Shown piece by piece: positions 56,175 to 64,000 of a stretch of 64,000 bases of DNA. The position numbers were made by a program, and so were the translations under genes. Under the pieces are notes generated by a model. It did not search any database, was not told the DNA's origin, and saw only the letters and a list, made by a program, of their open reading frames with translations. Where the stretch lies: assembly GCA_024742355.1 (NCBI GenBank), contig JANSYM010000001.1, positions 62,001 to 126,000 on the forward strand, read 5' to 3'. Every line of letters starts with the position of its first letter. The stretch's first letter is position 1. Source of the DNA: Hyphomonadaceae bacterium. GTDB taxonomy: Bacteria > Pseudomonadota > Alphaproteobacteria > Caulobacterales > Hyphomonadaceae.

Positions 56175-56546
56175 CTAGTCGCGTTCGATCGCGTCGACCC
56201 GGTCGGGATAGACTGCGAGCGCATCCTTGATCGCTGCGACGGCTGGAAACGGCATCTCATAGGTCCAGACGGCATTCTCGCTGAGCGACCCGTCGGCGCG
56301 CCGCAAGTGATAGTAGGACGCCTCGCCCTTATACGGGCACCAGCTTGTATGGTCCGAGCGGACGAGCGCGCTCAGGTCAAGCTCGTCACGCGGCAAATAC
56401 AGCGCCGGCGGATAATTCGCCTCGTGCAGCTCAAGATGGGTTTGCGAGGCGAGAACAGGTTCGCCCGCCAGGATGATCCTGACGGGCGTCGCTTTCGGTT
56501 CAATCGAAATCGGGTGATCCGGGCCTGGCTCCAGGTGGCGGCGCAT
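56175..56546 (-). CDS. DUF427 domain protein
   Basis: A 123-aa protein of the DUF427 family, recognisable from VRIILAGEPVLASQTHLELHE, YPPALYLPRDELDLSALV, and SWCPYKGEASYYHL. The domain is widespread and has no established function. Its start codon overlaps the grxD stop by one base (TGATG), which indicates translational coupling with glutaredoxin. Confidence 0.9.
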   Translation of the reverse strand: MRRHLEPGPDHPISIEPKATPVRIILAGEPVLASQTHLELHEANYPPALYLPRDELDLSALVRSDHTSWCPYKGEASYYHLRRADGSLSENAVWTYEMPFPAVAAIKDALAVYPDRVDAIERD

Positions 56547-56881
56547 CAGGCCGCTTCCATGGCAATGCCTTTTTCAGCCATGAAGTCTTTCAGCTCGCCA
56601 GCCTCGAACATCTCCTTGATGATGTCGCAGCCGCCAACAAACTCGCCTTTGACATAGAGCTGCGGAATGGTTGGCCAGTCGGAGAAGGTCTTGATGCCTT
56701 CGCGCACAGCCTGGTCCTCGAGCACGTTCACGGCCTGGTATTCGACGCCGAGATAGTCGAGCACTTGCACAACCACGGAGCTGAAGCCGCATTGCGGGAA
56801 GGTCGGTGTGCCTTTCATGAAGAGCAGCACATCATTGGCTTTGACAGCCTCACCAATCGAATTCTGGACGTCGTCTGACAT
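56546..56881 (-). CDS. grxD: Monothiol glutaredoxin Grx4
   Basis: A 111-aa monothiol glutaredoxin that holds an iron–sulfur cluster with glutathione and delivers it to target proteins. It has the motif PQCGFSS (the monothiol CGFS site), VLLFMKGTPTFP before it, and WPTIPQLYVKGEFVGGCDIIKEMFEAGEL after it. No bolA gene is adjacent, although bolA–grxD pairs are usual in alphaproteobacteria. Two bases separate it from the DUF1476 gene upstream. Confidence 0.95.
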   Translation of the reverse strand: MSDDVQNSIGEAVKANDVLLFMKGTPTFPQCGFSSVVVQVLDYLGVEYQAVNVLEDQAVREGIKTFSDWPTIPQLYVKGEFVGGCDIIKEMFEAGELKDFMAEKGIAMEAA

Positions 56882-56883
56882 GA

Positions 56884-57210
56884 TTATCCAGCCTCTTTCA
56901 TTACCTGCTCACGGGCGACGGGGAGCAGCTCCGCCATATGATCCTTGATCCGGGAATCGGTACGATCCACGCCGGCCTTGTCCAGGTCGGCGCGGACTTT
57001 TCTGAAGACATCATCATCACCTGGCTCTTCGAGGTCCGACAGGACGACGGTCTTGGCATAGGCCTCCGCTTCGGCACCGTGCAGATCCATCAGTTCAGCC
57101 GCCCACAGGCCGAGCAATTTGTTGCGGCGGGCCATGATCTTGAATTCGGTGGCTTCGTCCAAAGCGAACTTGGCTTCTTCGGCGCGTTCGCGGTCGTCAA
57201 ATGTAGACAT
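56884..57210 (-). CDS. DUF1476 protein, F1-ATPase inhibitor zeta subunit family
   Basis: A 108-aa alpha-helical protein. MSTFDDRERAEEAKFALDEA, followed by FKIMARRNKLLGLWAAELM, is diagnostic for DUF1476, the family of the Paracoccus zeta subunit that blocks ATP hydrolysis by F1F0-ATP synthase. Inhibitory activity varies between species, so activity here is inferred. It is first of a compact minus-strand run with grxD, DUF427 and the phosphatase gene. Confidence 0.9.
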   Translation of the reverse strand: MSTFDDRERAEEAKFALDEATEFKIMARRNKLLGLWAAELMDLHGAEAEAYAKTVVLSDLEEPGDDDVFRKVRADLDKAGVDRTDSRIKDHMAELLPVAREQVMKEAG

Positions 57211-57381
57211 GTGTGTTTTGCCTTCTGGAAGGAATTGTCGTTTCTGCCGCTGATATAGGGCTGATGGGGGTAGGGGTGCAAGAAGCCTTTTGCCTATTGG
57301 CCGCGATTGGCGTAAGGGGAGCGCCTGATTGGGCGCTGCATCGGCTGCGCCCCTGTCGCAGACCGCCAGAAGGATAGTGCG

Positions 57382-58152
57382 ATGTCACGCAAGCGCATGA
57401 TTTATGAGGGCAAGGCCAAGATCCTGTATGAGGGACCCGAGCCGAACACGCTGATCCAGTATTTCAAGGATGATGCGACCGCGTTCAACGCGGAAAAGAA
57501 GGCCGTGCTGGATGGCAAGGGCGTCCTCAATAATCGCATTTCTGAATTCATCATGACGCGCCTCGGCGGTGTCGGCATTCCGAATCATTTCATCAAGCGC
57601 CTGAACATGCGCGAGCAATTGATCAAGAAGGTCGAGATTGTTCCGCTGGAAGTGATTGTGCGAAATGTCGCTGCTGGCACGATGTCAAAACGCCTTGGAA
57701 TCGAGGAAGGCACGCCGCTGCCGCGCGCGATTGTCGAGTTCTGCCTGAAGGATGACGATCTTGGCGACCCGCTGATCGCGGAAGAGCATATCGCAGCTTT
57801 CGGCTGGGCGCAGCCGCATGAGATGGACGAGATCATCGCGCTGTCCCTGCGCATCAATGATTTCATGTCCGGCCTGTTCGCGGCGGTCGGCATCAAGCTG
57901 GTCGATTTCAAACTCGAGTTTGGCCGCTTTTTCGAGAATGACATGCAGCGCGTGATCCTGGCCGATGAGATCAGTCCTGACAGTTGCCGGCTCTGGGACC
58001 TGGAAACCAATGAAAAGCTCGACAAGGACCGGTTCCGCCGTGACATGGGCGGGGTGACCGAGGCCTATGCCGAAGTGGCGCGGCGCCTCGGCATCATCAA
58101 GGAAAACGCTCAAGGCGCTGAAATCGTGGACTTTTCAGGCGCCAGCAAATAG
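57382..58152 (+). CDS. purC: Phosphoribosylaminoimidazole-succinocarboxamide synthase
   Basis: SAICAR synthase of 256 aa, which adds aspartate to CAIR in purine biosynthesis. Diagnostic sequences include [62 protein letters not shown], and [12 protein letters not shown] … [14 protein letters not shown]. It is the usual length. It is divergent from DUF1476 and followed by a sulfotransferase gene and then purS. Confidence 0.97.
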   Translation: MSRKRMIYEGKAKILYEGPEPNTLIQYFKDDATAFNAEKKAVLDGKGVLNNRISEFIMTRLGGVGIPNHFIKRLNMREQLIKKVEIVPLEVIVRNVAAGTMSKRLGIEEGTPLPRAIVEFCLKDDDLGDPLIAEEHIAAFGWAQPHEMDEIIALSLRINDFMSGLFAAVGIKLVDFKLEFGRFFENDMQRVILADEISPDSCRLWDLETNEKLDKDRFRRDMGGVTEAYAEVARRLGIIKENAQGAEIVDFSGASK

Positions 58153-58174
58153 TCTCCCGTTCAGGGAGGATGCT

Positions 58175-58876
58175 ATGGCTCTACAAGTGATCGGCGCCGG
58201 GTTTGGGCGCACGGGGACGCTGTCGATGAAGGCGGCGCTGGAACAACTCGGCTACAATAAATGCCATCACATGCTGGAAGTGTTTCCAAGCGATGAGCAA
58301 CTCGACCTGTGGCACGGCATTTCCCAGGGCGAAGCGCCAGACTGGGACAAGGTGTTCGACGGGTTTCAGGCCAGCGTCGATTTCCCGTCTTCGGGCTATT
58401 GGCGCGAACTCGCCGCGCATTATCCCGACGCCAAGATCATCCTGACGACGCGCAGTTTCGAGAGTTGGTATGCGAGCGCCTATGAAACCATCTGGCCGGT
58501 CAGCCGGGATATTCCGGGCTGGCTGACCATCGTGCCCAAGGTGCGCAAGATCAAACAGATGACTTTCGGGGCGATCTGGGATCGCCTGTTTGGCGGCGGC
58601 CTGGAAGACAAGGCAGCGGCGCAGCGCGTGTTTGAACAGCATGAAACTGACGTGAAAGCGGCCTTTGCCGAAGACCGCCTCTTGGTCTTTCACCCAAGAG
58701 AAGGCTGGGAGCCGCTCTGCACTTTCCTCGGCAAGCCAGTTCCGGCCACCGAATTTCCGAACGTCAACGACCGGGCCGAGTTCAAGAAACGCATCGGCAT
58801 GTTCAAGCGCCTGAGATGGGTTCCGTACGGGCTCGCCGCGGTCGCTGCATTGATCGCGTATCTTGTCTTCCGGTAA
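58175..58876 (+). CDS. Sulfotransferase family protein with C-terminal membrane anchor
   Basis: A 233-aa P-loop sulfotransferase. The 5'-phosphosulfate-binding loop is GAGFGRTGTLSMKAALEQLG, and the 3'-phosphate region is ILTTRSFESWYASAY; these bind the donor PAPS. The C-terminal end (VPYGLAAVAALIAYLVF) is a single hydrophobic segment, so the enzyme is probably tail-anchored in the membrane with the catalytic part in the cytosol. GGGAGG precedes ATG 58175; the frame extends into purC but the overlap is not used. It separates purC from purS. Acceptor unknown. Confidence 0.88.
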   Translation: MALQVIGAGFGRTGTLSMKAALEQLGYNKCHHMLEVFPSDEQLDLWHGISQGEAPDWDKVFDGFQASVDFPSSGYWRELAAHYPDAKIILTTRSFESWYASAYETIWPVSRDIPGWLTIVPKVRKIKQMTFGAIWDRLFGGGLEDKAAAQRVFEQHETDVKAAFAEDRLLVFHPREGWEPLCTFLGKPVPATEFPNVNDRAEFKKRIGMFKRLRWVPYGLAAVAALIAYLVFR

Positions 58877-58928
58877 GCAGCGGAATGGGGTAGAGGGTCC
58901 CCGACTCATCTAGCGGAGCGCGATTCTC

Positions 58929-59171
58929 ATGAAAGCCATTGTCCACGTTGGTCTGAAGCCCGGTGTCCTCGATCCTCAAGGCAAGGCCGTGGCCGACTCG
59001 CTCGGCCGCATGGGATTTGGCGAGGTTGCCGGCGCCCGCATCGGCAAAGTCATCGAGCTCGATCTGGAAGGCGTGTCGGAAGCCGACGCCGAAGCGCGGG
59101 TCAAGGATATGTGCGAGAAGCTGCTCGCCAATACGGTAATCGAAAGCTACCGCGTCGAACTCGTCGCCTAA
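58929..59171 (+). CDS. purS: Phosphoribosylformylglycinamidine synthase subunit PurS
   Basis: An 80-aa PurS subunit that bridges PurL and PurQ in the multi-subunit FGAM synthase. MKAIVHVGLKPGVLDPQGKAVADSLGRMGF and the C-terminal ANTVIESYRVELV are typical. purQ and purL, which usually follow, are not in this window; the next gene is on the opposite strand and its stop overlaps that of purS. Confidence 0.95.
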   Translation: MKAIVHVGLKPGVLDPQGKAVADSLGRMGFGEVAGARIGKVIELDLEGVSEADAEARVKDMCEKLLANTVIESYRVELVA

Positions 59172-59962
59172 GGGCTGTCGGGACGGAGCCGCATCAATTC
59201 AATATCCTTGAACGCGACCGCATGGCTCTCTGCCTGCAGCGCGAAAAAGCCGTCGGACACGGGCCCGTTCAGATTGAGGCGCGCCACATCGGTATCGGCG
59301 GGATCATATTCTGGCGCGGTCAGGCGGAACGCTTCATCACCATCCACACGCATCGAGACAAGCTGGCTGCCGCGGACTTCTATCTCAAATTCAGTCCATT
59401 CGCCGGCGACGCGCGCACGCGTCTGCGAGTTCACGCAATGGCGTTTGATGAGTGCACCGTCGATCACGACATGCGTGCCGGGCGAGCACATATTGGCGGT
59501 CGTTCGCTCTGGTGTTGCCTCTGACCGTCCAAGCAATTGTGCCTCAATTGAAACCGGAAACGGTTGATCGATCCGCATGGTCTCAGGCGCCTGGGCGTGG
59601 ACCATCACGCCGCTATTCATGAATGCCCATCCAGGACCGCCGGGGACTTGCGTCTCGCCGAACGCGTAAGAGAAGCGCAGGCGATAGTCGGTGAGATGAT
59701 CCTCGAAGAACAGGTGCCCGAATTCGCCGGAAAACGCCGAATACCCGTCATAGGACCCGACGAGGTGCCCGTCCTCCACGCGAAAGATCTGTTCGCTGTC
59801 TTCGCCGAGATCCTGGCCAGCGATCTTTGGCGTCCACCCATTGAGCGTTTCGCCATCAAATATCGAAACCCATTGCGGCGCGGACGGTTCGGCAGGGGCG
59901 CTTGCGCAAGCCGACAGGCATGCAATTGCCAGTGCACTGCCACCGGTTTTGAAAACACCCAT
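59168..59962 (-). CDS. DUF1080 (3-keto-disaccharide hydrolase-like) lipoprotein
   Basis: A 264-aa exported lipoprotein. MGVFKTGGSALAIACLSAC is a signal with lipobox LSAC. The body has the DUF1080 jelly-roll pattern: FDGETLNGWTP, FRVEDGHLVGSYDGYSAFSG, FEDHLTDYRLRFSYAFG, MNSGVMVHA, EWTEFEIEVRGSQLVSMRVDG. This family contains 3-keto-glucoside hydrolases and other sugar-binding folds. The ATG at 59962 is chosen; the frame runs 56 codons upstream without family features. Confidence 0.88.
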   Translation of the reverse strand: MGVFKTGGSALAIACLSACASAPAEPSAPQWVSIFDGETLNGWTPKIAGQDLGEDSEQIFRVEDGHLVGSYDGYSAFSGEFGHLFFEDHLTDYRLRFSYAFGETQVPGGPGWAFMNSGVMVHAQAPETMRIDQPFPVSIEAQLLGRSEATPERTTANMCSPGTHVVIDGALIKRHCVNSQTRARVAGEWTEFEIEVRGSQLVSMRVDGDEAFRLTAPEYDPADTDVARLNLNGPVSDGFFALQAESHAVAFKDIELMRLRPDSP

Positions 59963-60144
59963 CTGTCTCACTTTCGCAATCGTTTCGAACGGTCCTGTGA
60001 CCTGTCTCTCGTTTGTCAGGCTATCGGCGAAATTCAGAGCGCACAAGCTGAACAGCTGTTCATACTTGAATTTATTGATTTTTTTCGACGGAGATCGATT
60101 CCTGTCGCGTTTGATCTCCCATGCGAACACAAATGGAGGGACGC

Positions 60145-60462
60145 ATGAAGAAGCTACTTACACTGACACTGATTGCCGCCATGGCGGCGCCTGTTGCGCT
60201 GGCTGGTCCGGCGGAACGTCTGGGGCGCCTGGACCATCGCCTTGATCATCTCGAACGTATTGGCGTGATCAAACAAGGGTCCTATCTCGACCGGGTGGAA
60301 GACCGAATTGACCGGCGCGAAAACAAGATTGACCGCCGCGAGGACCGCCGTGACCGCGCCGTCAATCATGGTCCACGCGATCGCCTGGAAGACCGGCTGG
60401 ACCGTCTGGAAAATTACTATGATCGCCGCGAAGACCGACGCGATCGTCTCAACCTCTACTAG
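60145..60462 (+). CDS. Secreted Asp/Arg-rich repeat protein
   Basis: A 105-aa protein with signal peptide MKKLLTLTLIAAMAAPVALA. The mature part is made almost entirely of charged repeats with the pattern DR(L/I/R)(E/D)(D/R)R(L/I)D (EDRIDRRENKIDRREDRRD; EDRLDRLENYYDRREDRRD), suggesting one long amphipathic helix or coiled coil in the periplasm. I know no family for it. GGAGGG precedes ATG 60145, and a strong terminator follows, supporting a real gene. Confidence 0.7.
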   Translation: MKKLLTLTLIAAMAAPVALAGPAERLGRLDHRLDHLERIGVIKQGSYLDRVEDRIDRRENKIDRREDRRDRAVNHGPRDRLEDRLDRLENYYDRREDRRDRLNLY

Positions 60463-60499
60463 CCGAGTTGCAGGCTGGAGGCGTCACTGCGTGCGCCGG

Positions 60500-60540
60500 G
60501 ATCGGGTCAGGGTCGCAGCCCTGGCCCGGTCTTTTTTTTT
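60500..60540 (+). terminator. Rho-independent terminator after the Asp/Arg-repeat gene
   Basis: A 13-bp stem (60500–60512 with 60519–60531) around a six-base loop is followed by nine T residues; a strong terminator on the plus strand, 37 bp after the stop. Confidence 0.92.
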
Positions 60541-60561
60541 AGGATTGAGACTCTGAGGGAG

Positions 60562-61392
60562 CTACCCCGCAGACATGTCAGTATCGATCTCAGCGGAGGT
60601 CTCCGCATTTGATTCCGATGGCTCCGTCGGGATGACCGAGAAACTCAGTCTTTGCTGAATGCTGTAATCCTCAACATGGCCGGCCTCCAGATCGACCGCG
60701 ATCGCGCCGTCAATCGAGGCGTTCTCGAGGGCGTAGATGAGGTTGAGTTCGTTCACTTTCGTGCGGACGGGTGTGTCAGACAAAATCGCGAAAGGAATGA
60801 GTTGAATCAAGCGCCAGGAATCTGCTGAAGGGGACCTGGGTTGTGCCGGATCCAGCCAGCCAAATGCCAACTGTCCTAGCATCGTTTGAAATGTCCGGCC
60901 GTCTTCGGCGAGAACGCCTTCGCGGGGACCGTCATACACCAGCGCTGCTGTGCGTTGGTAGGTCACGCTGACTTCATCTTCCGACAAACCGCTGAATTGT
61001 CGTTCGACGGTCAACTTGATAGGCGTTCGGGCGGTCAGGGAACTGACGGTCCGCATGCCCGCATCTTTTATGGTCCACTGATGGTCGAAACGATCATTAC
61101 CGTCGCGATCTTCATAGCACGTTCCGTCAGCACCAAAGCTGCAATACAGATTGCCAAATGGTGTTGTGACGGCTGTCAGCGCTTCACCATTGTCCAGTGT
61201 GTGGCTGGTTTTCGATGAGGCTTGCCAAGTCAGCAAGACATCGCCCTGGGATGCATTGACGGAAACTGTCTTGGATTGCGTCGGCTCAAGTGTCCATGTC
61301 AATGTCAGGGCGCGCGCGCGATCTTCGTATGGAACTTGCGTCGCACATGCGCTGAGCAGAGCCAGTGTAGCGATTGGAAGCGTTCTGATCAT
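60562..61392 (-). CDS. Lipoprotein of unknown function
   Basis: A 276-aa lipoprotein. MIRTLPIATLALLSAC is the signal, lipobox LLSAC. No named domain is recognised. The middle contains YCSFGADGTCYEDRDGNDRFDHQW, in which DRDGNDRFD resembles a calcium-binding DxDG loop and the two cysteines may pair. The C-terminus ends in an acidic, Ser/Glu-rich tail. It is the second gene of a pair with the following secreted protein, which has a similar Cys–DxDDDG stretch (13 bp between them). Confidence 0.65.
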   Translation of the reverse strand: MIRTLPIATLALLSACATQVPYEDRARALTLTWTLEPTQSKTVSVNASQGDVLLTWQASSKTSHTLDNGEALTAVTTPFGNLYCSFGADGTCYEDRDGNDRFDHQWTIKDAGMRTVSSLTARTPIKLTVERQFSGLSEDEVSVTYQRTAALVYDGPREGVLAEDGRTFQTMLGQLAFGWLDPAQPRSPSADSWRLIQLIPFAILSDTPVRTKVNELNLIYALENASIDGAIAVDLEAGHVEDYSIQQRLSFSVIPTEPSESNAETSAEIDTDMSAG

Positions 61393-61404
61393 CTTCGATG
61401 TCCC

Positions 61405-62217
61405 CTAACGATAGACTGGCACATAAGTGGTTCGCATGGTGGTGACGCGCGTCGCCTTTAAAGTTGTGAAACGACGCGGCAATGGCTGCAAAACCTTGAT
61501 GGTGACAGATTTTTCTTTCGCGTCGTACGCGCTGAGTTCATATTGCGCGCCACTGATTGAAAACGTGGCGGGTGCACTACCTTTGGCGGGAATTGCAGCG
61601 GCGGTTTGGGCAATTCTGCGACCCGAAACCTCGAGGGAAAAGGCAATCACCCCACTTTTGCGGGATTTCGCCCATGTCAGCTCGACCGGCATCCCAGGAC
61701 CTTGCTCAGGGGCAACGTGCTCGTACGAAGGCTGCGCCGATAACGTGCGTGGTCCATACAGAGAAAATGCGGCCATGTTGGTGCCGTCAATTGCGTCACC
61801 ACCTGACCAGCCGGTATCGAATACGCCATCGTCATCGGCATCGTGCAGGCATGCGATCTGCTTGTCCGGTATTTGCAGGAACAGCATGTTCAATCCTGCG
61901 CTGGCTGCGGTCATGTTCGAGATGCCGCAATAAGTCCAAACCGTGTGTTCGTATCGTCCGAATAAAACTTGCCCCGCGTTGAACTTCACCGAATTGGCGG
62001 CAGCGCCAAAAGTCACATCGGCATTCAGTTTCACGCTCCTCGGGGAAACCGCGATCGTCGAATCAATCGCTTCTTTTCGACCAAACGTCGCCTGCGAATC
62101 CGGCGCGATCTCGGATGCCTGGATCAGAACTGGAAGATCGGTGTACGAGTAGGTTGTCTGCGCCATGGCTGGCAGGCAACACAAGCCGAACAGTCCTGCA
62201 GTAAATATAGATTTCAA
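61405..62217 (-). CDS. Secreted protein of unknown function
   Basis: A 270-aa exported protein with signal peptide MKSIFTAGLFGLCCLPAMAQ. Unrecognised domain. It contains QIACLHDADDDGVFDTGWSGGDA, with DADDDGVFD resembling an EF-hand or thrombospondin-type calcium loop preceded by a cysteine, as in the downstream lipoprotein. Pairs of similar small loops suggest that the two proteins share a domain. C-terminal strands are Thr/Arg-rich (TTLKATRVTTMRTTYVPVYR). Confidence 0.65.
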   Translation of the reverse strand: MKSIFTAGLFGLCCLPAMAQTTYSYTDLPVLIQASEIAPDSQATFGRKEAIDSTIAVSPRSVKLNADVTFGAAANSVKFNAGQVLFGRYEHTVWTYCGISNMTAASAGLNMLFLQIPDKQIACLHDADDDGVFDTGWSGGDAIDGTNMAAFSLYGPRTLSAQPSYEHVAPEQGPGMPVELTWAKSRKSGVIAFSLEVSGRRIAQTAAAIPAKGSAPATFSISGAQYELSAYDAKEKSVTIKVLQPLPRRFTTLKATRVTTMRTTYVPVYR

Positions 62218-62283
62218 GAATTACTCCCTCAGATCCCAAACTCACTTTGAGGAAGATTTCCAGCCTGTCAATCAGGATTGAAT

Positions 62284-62814
62284 TTACAGCGTGACCGCCA
62301 TGACAATATCGTTGAAAGTCTGGCCGCCGACCTGGAACTGTCGCTCGCCGACCTTCTGGAACCCGGCGCGCTCATAGAAGGCAACCGCCCGGTGGTTCTG
62401 GTCATAGGTGCCGAGCAGCATGCGCTTGGCGCCGATTTCGCGGGCATGTTGCAGGGCGCTGGTCATCAGCTCCCGGCCGGTGCCGGTGCCGTGATACTTG
62501 GAGAAAATGTAGATCCGCTTCAGTTCGATGTCGCCGGGTTGACCGACCGTCGGTGCTTCGACCGCCGTGGTGACCGCATATCCGATTGGCGCCTTGGTGC
62601 CGAAATATTCGGCCAGCCAGCAGGCATAATTCGGATCGTTTGAAGCGATATAGTTCTTGTAGACCTCCGGCGCGTGCTGGCTCTGGCAATGCGAGATCAG
62701 GTCCGCGCCGGGGATCGTTTCAGTATAGCTTTCCAGGAACGTTGCCGCACCGACGGCCCCGAGCGCATATTCATCGCCCGAGACCGCTGGTCGGATGTTG
62801 ATCCCGATCGGCAT
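62284..62814 (-). CDS. GNAT family N-acetyltransferase
   Basis: A 176-aa acetyltransferase of the GCN5-related fold. The acetyl-CoA-binding pyrophosphate loop is in IFSKYHGTGTGRELMTSAL (Q/RxxGxG/A type), followed by GTYDQNHRAVAFYERAGFQKVGER, the standard beta-5/alpha-4 motif. ATG 62814 lies one base after the icd stop, so it is co-transcribed with icd. The substrate is not predictable. Confidence 0.9.
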   Translation of the reverse strand: MPIGINIRPAVSGDEYALGAVGAATFLESYTETIPGADLISHCQSQHAPEVYKNYIASNDPNYACWLAEYFGTKAPIGYAVTTAVEAPTVGQPGDIELKRIYIFSKYHGTGTGRELMTSALQHAREIGAKRMLLGTYDQNHRAVAFYERAGFQKVGERQFQVGGQTFNDIVMAVTL

Positions 62815-62815
62815 C

Positions 62816-64000
62816 TTAGCCGGCCGCCATGGCTTTTTCGAAATTGTCGCCAACTGCGTTGAGGAAGCCTTCTGTGGTCAGCCACTCTTGCTCCGGGCCA
62901 ACGAGCAGCGCGAGGTCCTTGGTCATCTGGCCGCCTTCGACGGTCTTGATGATCGTGTTCTCAAGCTTCTGGGCGAACGCGGTGACTTCCGGTGTATTGT
63001 CCATGCGGCCACGGTGCTGCAGGCCACGCGTCCAGGCGAAGATTGACGCAATCGAGTTGGTCGAGGTTGCTTCGCCTTTCTGGTGGTTGCGATAGTGACG
63101 CGTCACGGTGCCGTGCGCAGCTTCGGCTTCGACCGTCTTGCCGTCCGGCGTCATCAGAACCGAAGTCATCAGGCCGAGTGAGCCGTAGCCCTGAGCAACC
63201 GTGTCAGACTGCACGTCGCCATCATAGTTCTTGCAGGCCCAGACATAGCCGCCGGACCATTTCATTGCCGCGGCCACCATGTCGTCGATCAGGCGGTGCT
63301 CATAGGTGCCACCAAATTCGTCGAACTGGTCTTTGAATTCTGCGTCGAAGACTTCCTGGAAGATGTCTTTGAAACGGCCATCATATTTTTTCAGGATGGT
63401 GTTCTTGGTCGACATGTAGACCGGCCATTTGCGCTGCAGACCATAGTTCAGACAGGCGCGCGCGAAGTCGCGGATCGAGGCGTCGAGATTGTACATGCCC
63501 ATGGCGATGCCGGCTTCAGGGAAGTCGAAGACTTCAAATTCCTGACTGTCAGAACCATCAGAAGCTTCCCATTTCATGGTCAGCTTACCAGCGCCGGGAA
63601 CCAGGAAGTCAGTTGCCTTGTACTGGTCGCCAAAAGCGTGACGGCCAACCACGACAGGCTGGGTCCAGCCGGGGACGAGGCGCGGGACATTGTTGATCAC
63701 GATCGGCTCACGGAAAACCACGCCGCCAAGGATGTTGCGGATCGTGCCGTTCGGGCTGCGCCACATCTTCTTGAGGTCGAACTCTTCAACGCGGGCTTCG
63801 TCCGGCGTGATGGTCGCGCACTTTACAGCCACGCCATATTGCTTGGTCGCATTGGCAGCGTCGATGGTGATCTGGTCATCGGTCTCGTCACGCGACTCGA
63901 TCGAAAGGTCGTAATATTTCAGGTCAATATCGAGATATGGATTGATAAGTTGATCCTTGATCATCTGCCAGATGATGCGGGTCATCTCGTCGCCATCCAT
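62816..64000 (-). CDS. icd: NADP-dependent isocitrate dehydrogenase (partial, 5' end outside window)
   Basis: Converts isocitrate to 2-oxoglutarate with NADP in the TCA cycle. The protein is of the eukaryote-like homodimeric type ([110 protein letters not shown]). Full proteins normally begin about a dozen residues before MDGDEMTR, so the true start lies beyond 64000. It feeds the product used by the sucA/sucB complex at the other end of the window. Confidence 0.97.
   Translation of the reverse strand: MDGDEMTRIIWQMIKDQLINPYLDIDLKYYDLSIESRDETDDQITIDAANATKQYGVAVKCATITPDEARVEEFDLKKMWRSPNGTIRNILGGVVFREPIVINNVPRLVPGWTQPVVVGRHAFGDQYKATDFLVPGAGKLTMKWEASDGSDSQEFEVFDFPEAGIAMGMYNLDASIRDFARACLNYGLQRKWPVYMSTKNTILKKYDGRFKDIFQEVFDAEFKDQFDEFGGTYEHRLIDDMVAAAMKWSGGYVWACKNYDGDVQSDTVAQGYGSLGLMTSVLMTPDGKTVEAEAAHGTVTRHYRNHQKGEATSTNSIASIFAWTRGLQHRGRMDNTPEVTAFAQKLENTIIKTVEGGQMTKDLALLVGPEQEWLTTEGFLNAVGDNFEKAMAAG

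Noticed and set aside
58067..58174. Longer sulfotransferase overlapping purC
   Set aside because: The 36 extra residues are translated from purC coding sequence in another frame; the ATG at 58175 has a strong ribosome-binding site and begins the fold.

Overview
The window reads as a chromosomal segment of a marine-type alphaproteobacterium of the Caulobacterales/Maricaulales kind (Hyphomonadaceae-like). This is inferred from gene content and order: an rpsT–dnaA–dnaN–recF–gyrB neighbourhood, a CC0125/CC1285-type lipoprotein, a DUF1476 (F1-ATPase inhibitor zeta) gene, a sucD–sucA–sucB order, class I polyhydroxyalkanoate genes, and GC-rich coding sequence with long antisense open frames. No rRNA, tRNA, CRISPR or prophage was seen. 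The species cannot be named from the sequence.

Layout. 1–5.3 kb: TCA-cycle genes sucD (partial), sucA and sucB, the last with two lipoyl domains. 5.4–14.7 kb: a membrane GGDEF/EAL protein, an UMF1-type transporter, a small nucleotidyltransferase-fold protein, a PHA depolymerase/synthase pair divergent from a TetR regulator, and a DMT exporter. 14.8–27.6 kb: replication and repair genes on the minus strand (gyrB, recF, an intervening SDR, dnaN, a divergent dnaA, rpsT, an enoyl-CoA hydratase, mutS). 27.7–33.2 kb: malic enzyme, and a hybrid histidine kinase whose stop overlaps the start of an AmpG-like permease.

33.3–38.6 kb is the accessory region. The transformation helicase gene comM is split by a 3,754-bp IS1595-family element (33908–37661) with 26-bp terminal inverted repeats (25/26 identical) and an 8-bp target duplication. 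Removing the element and one duplication restores the comM frame exactly. The element carries a 319-aa ISXO2-like transposase and six other genes, four of which look like DNA-binding or regulatory proteins; the last two form an overlapping pair resembling a Panacea-domain antitoxin with a small toxin. A repeated ACATCAT-containing motif lies beside both ends and in the central divergent promoter.

38.6–48.9 kb: envelope and housekeeping genes (gshB, BON lipoprotein, YraN, rsmI, LpoA-like lipoprotein, YhhN, YkvA, SDR, CC0125-type lipoprotein, MscS channel, PQQ-type sugar dehydrogenase). 48.9–57.2 kb: aldehyde dehydrogenase, HerA/DUF853 ATPase, a Rieske protein with reversed domain order, a secreted esterase, rimO, a small membrane protein, a phosphatase, DUF427, grxD and DUF1476. 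57.4–64 kb: purC and purS separated by a membrane-tailed sulfotransferase, a DUF1080 lipoprotein, a highly charged Asp/Arg-repeat secreted protein, two unknown secreted proteins, a GNAT acetyltransferase and icd (partial).

How the genes work together: sucA/B/D and icd belong to the same TCA segment; phaC, phaZ and the TetR gene form a carbon-storage module; dnaA/dnaN/recF/gyrB/rpsT form the replication-associated block; lpoA-like/rsmI/yraN/BON follow the widespread yraLMNP order. The points most worth a second look are the IS1595 element in comM with its toxin–antitoxin-like cargo and shared operator-like motif, the DnaA lacking the box VII arginine finger, the domain-swapped Rieske protein, and the kinase–AmpG coupling.
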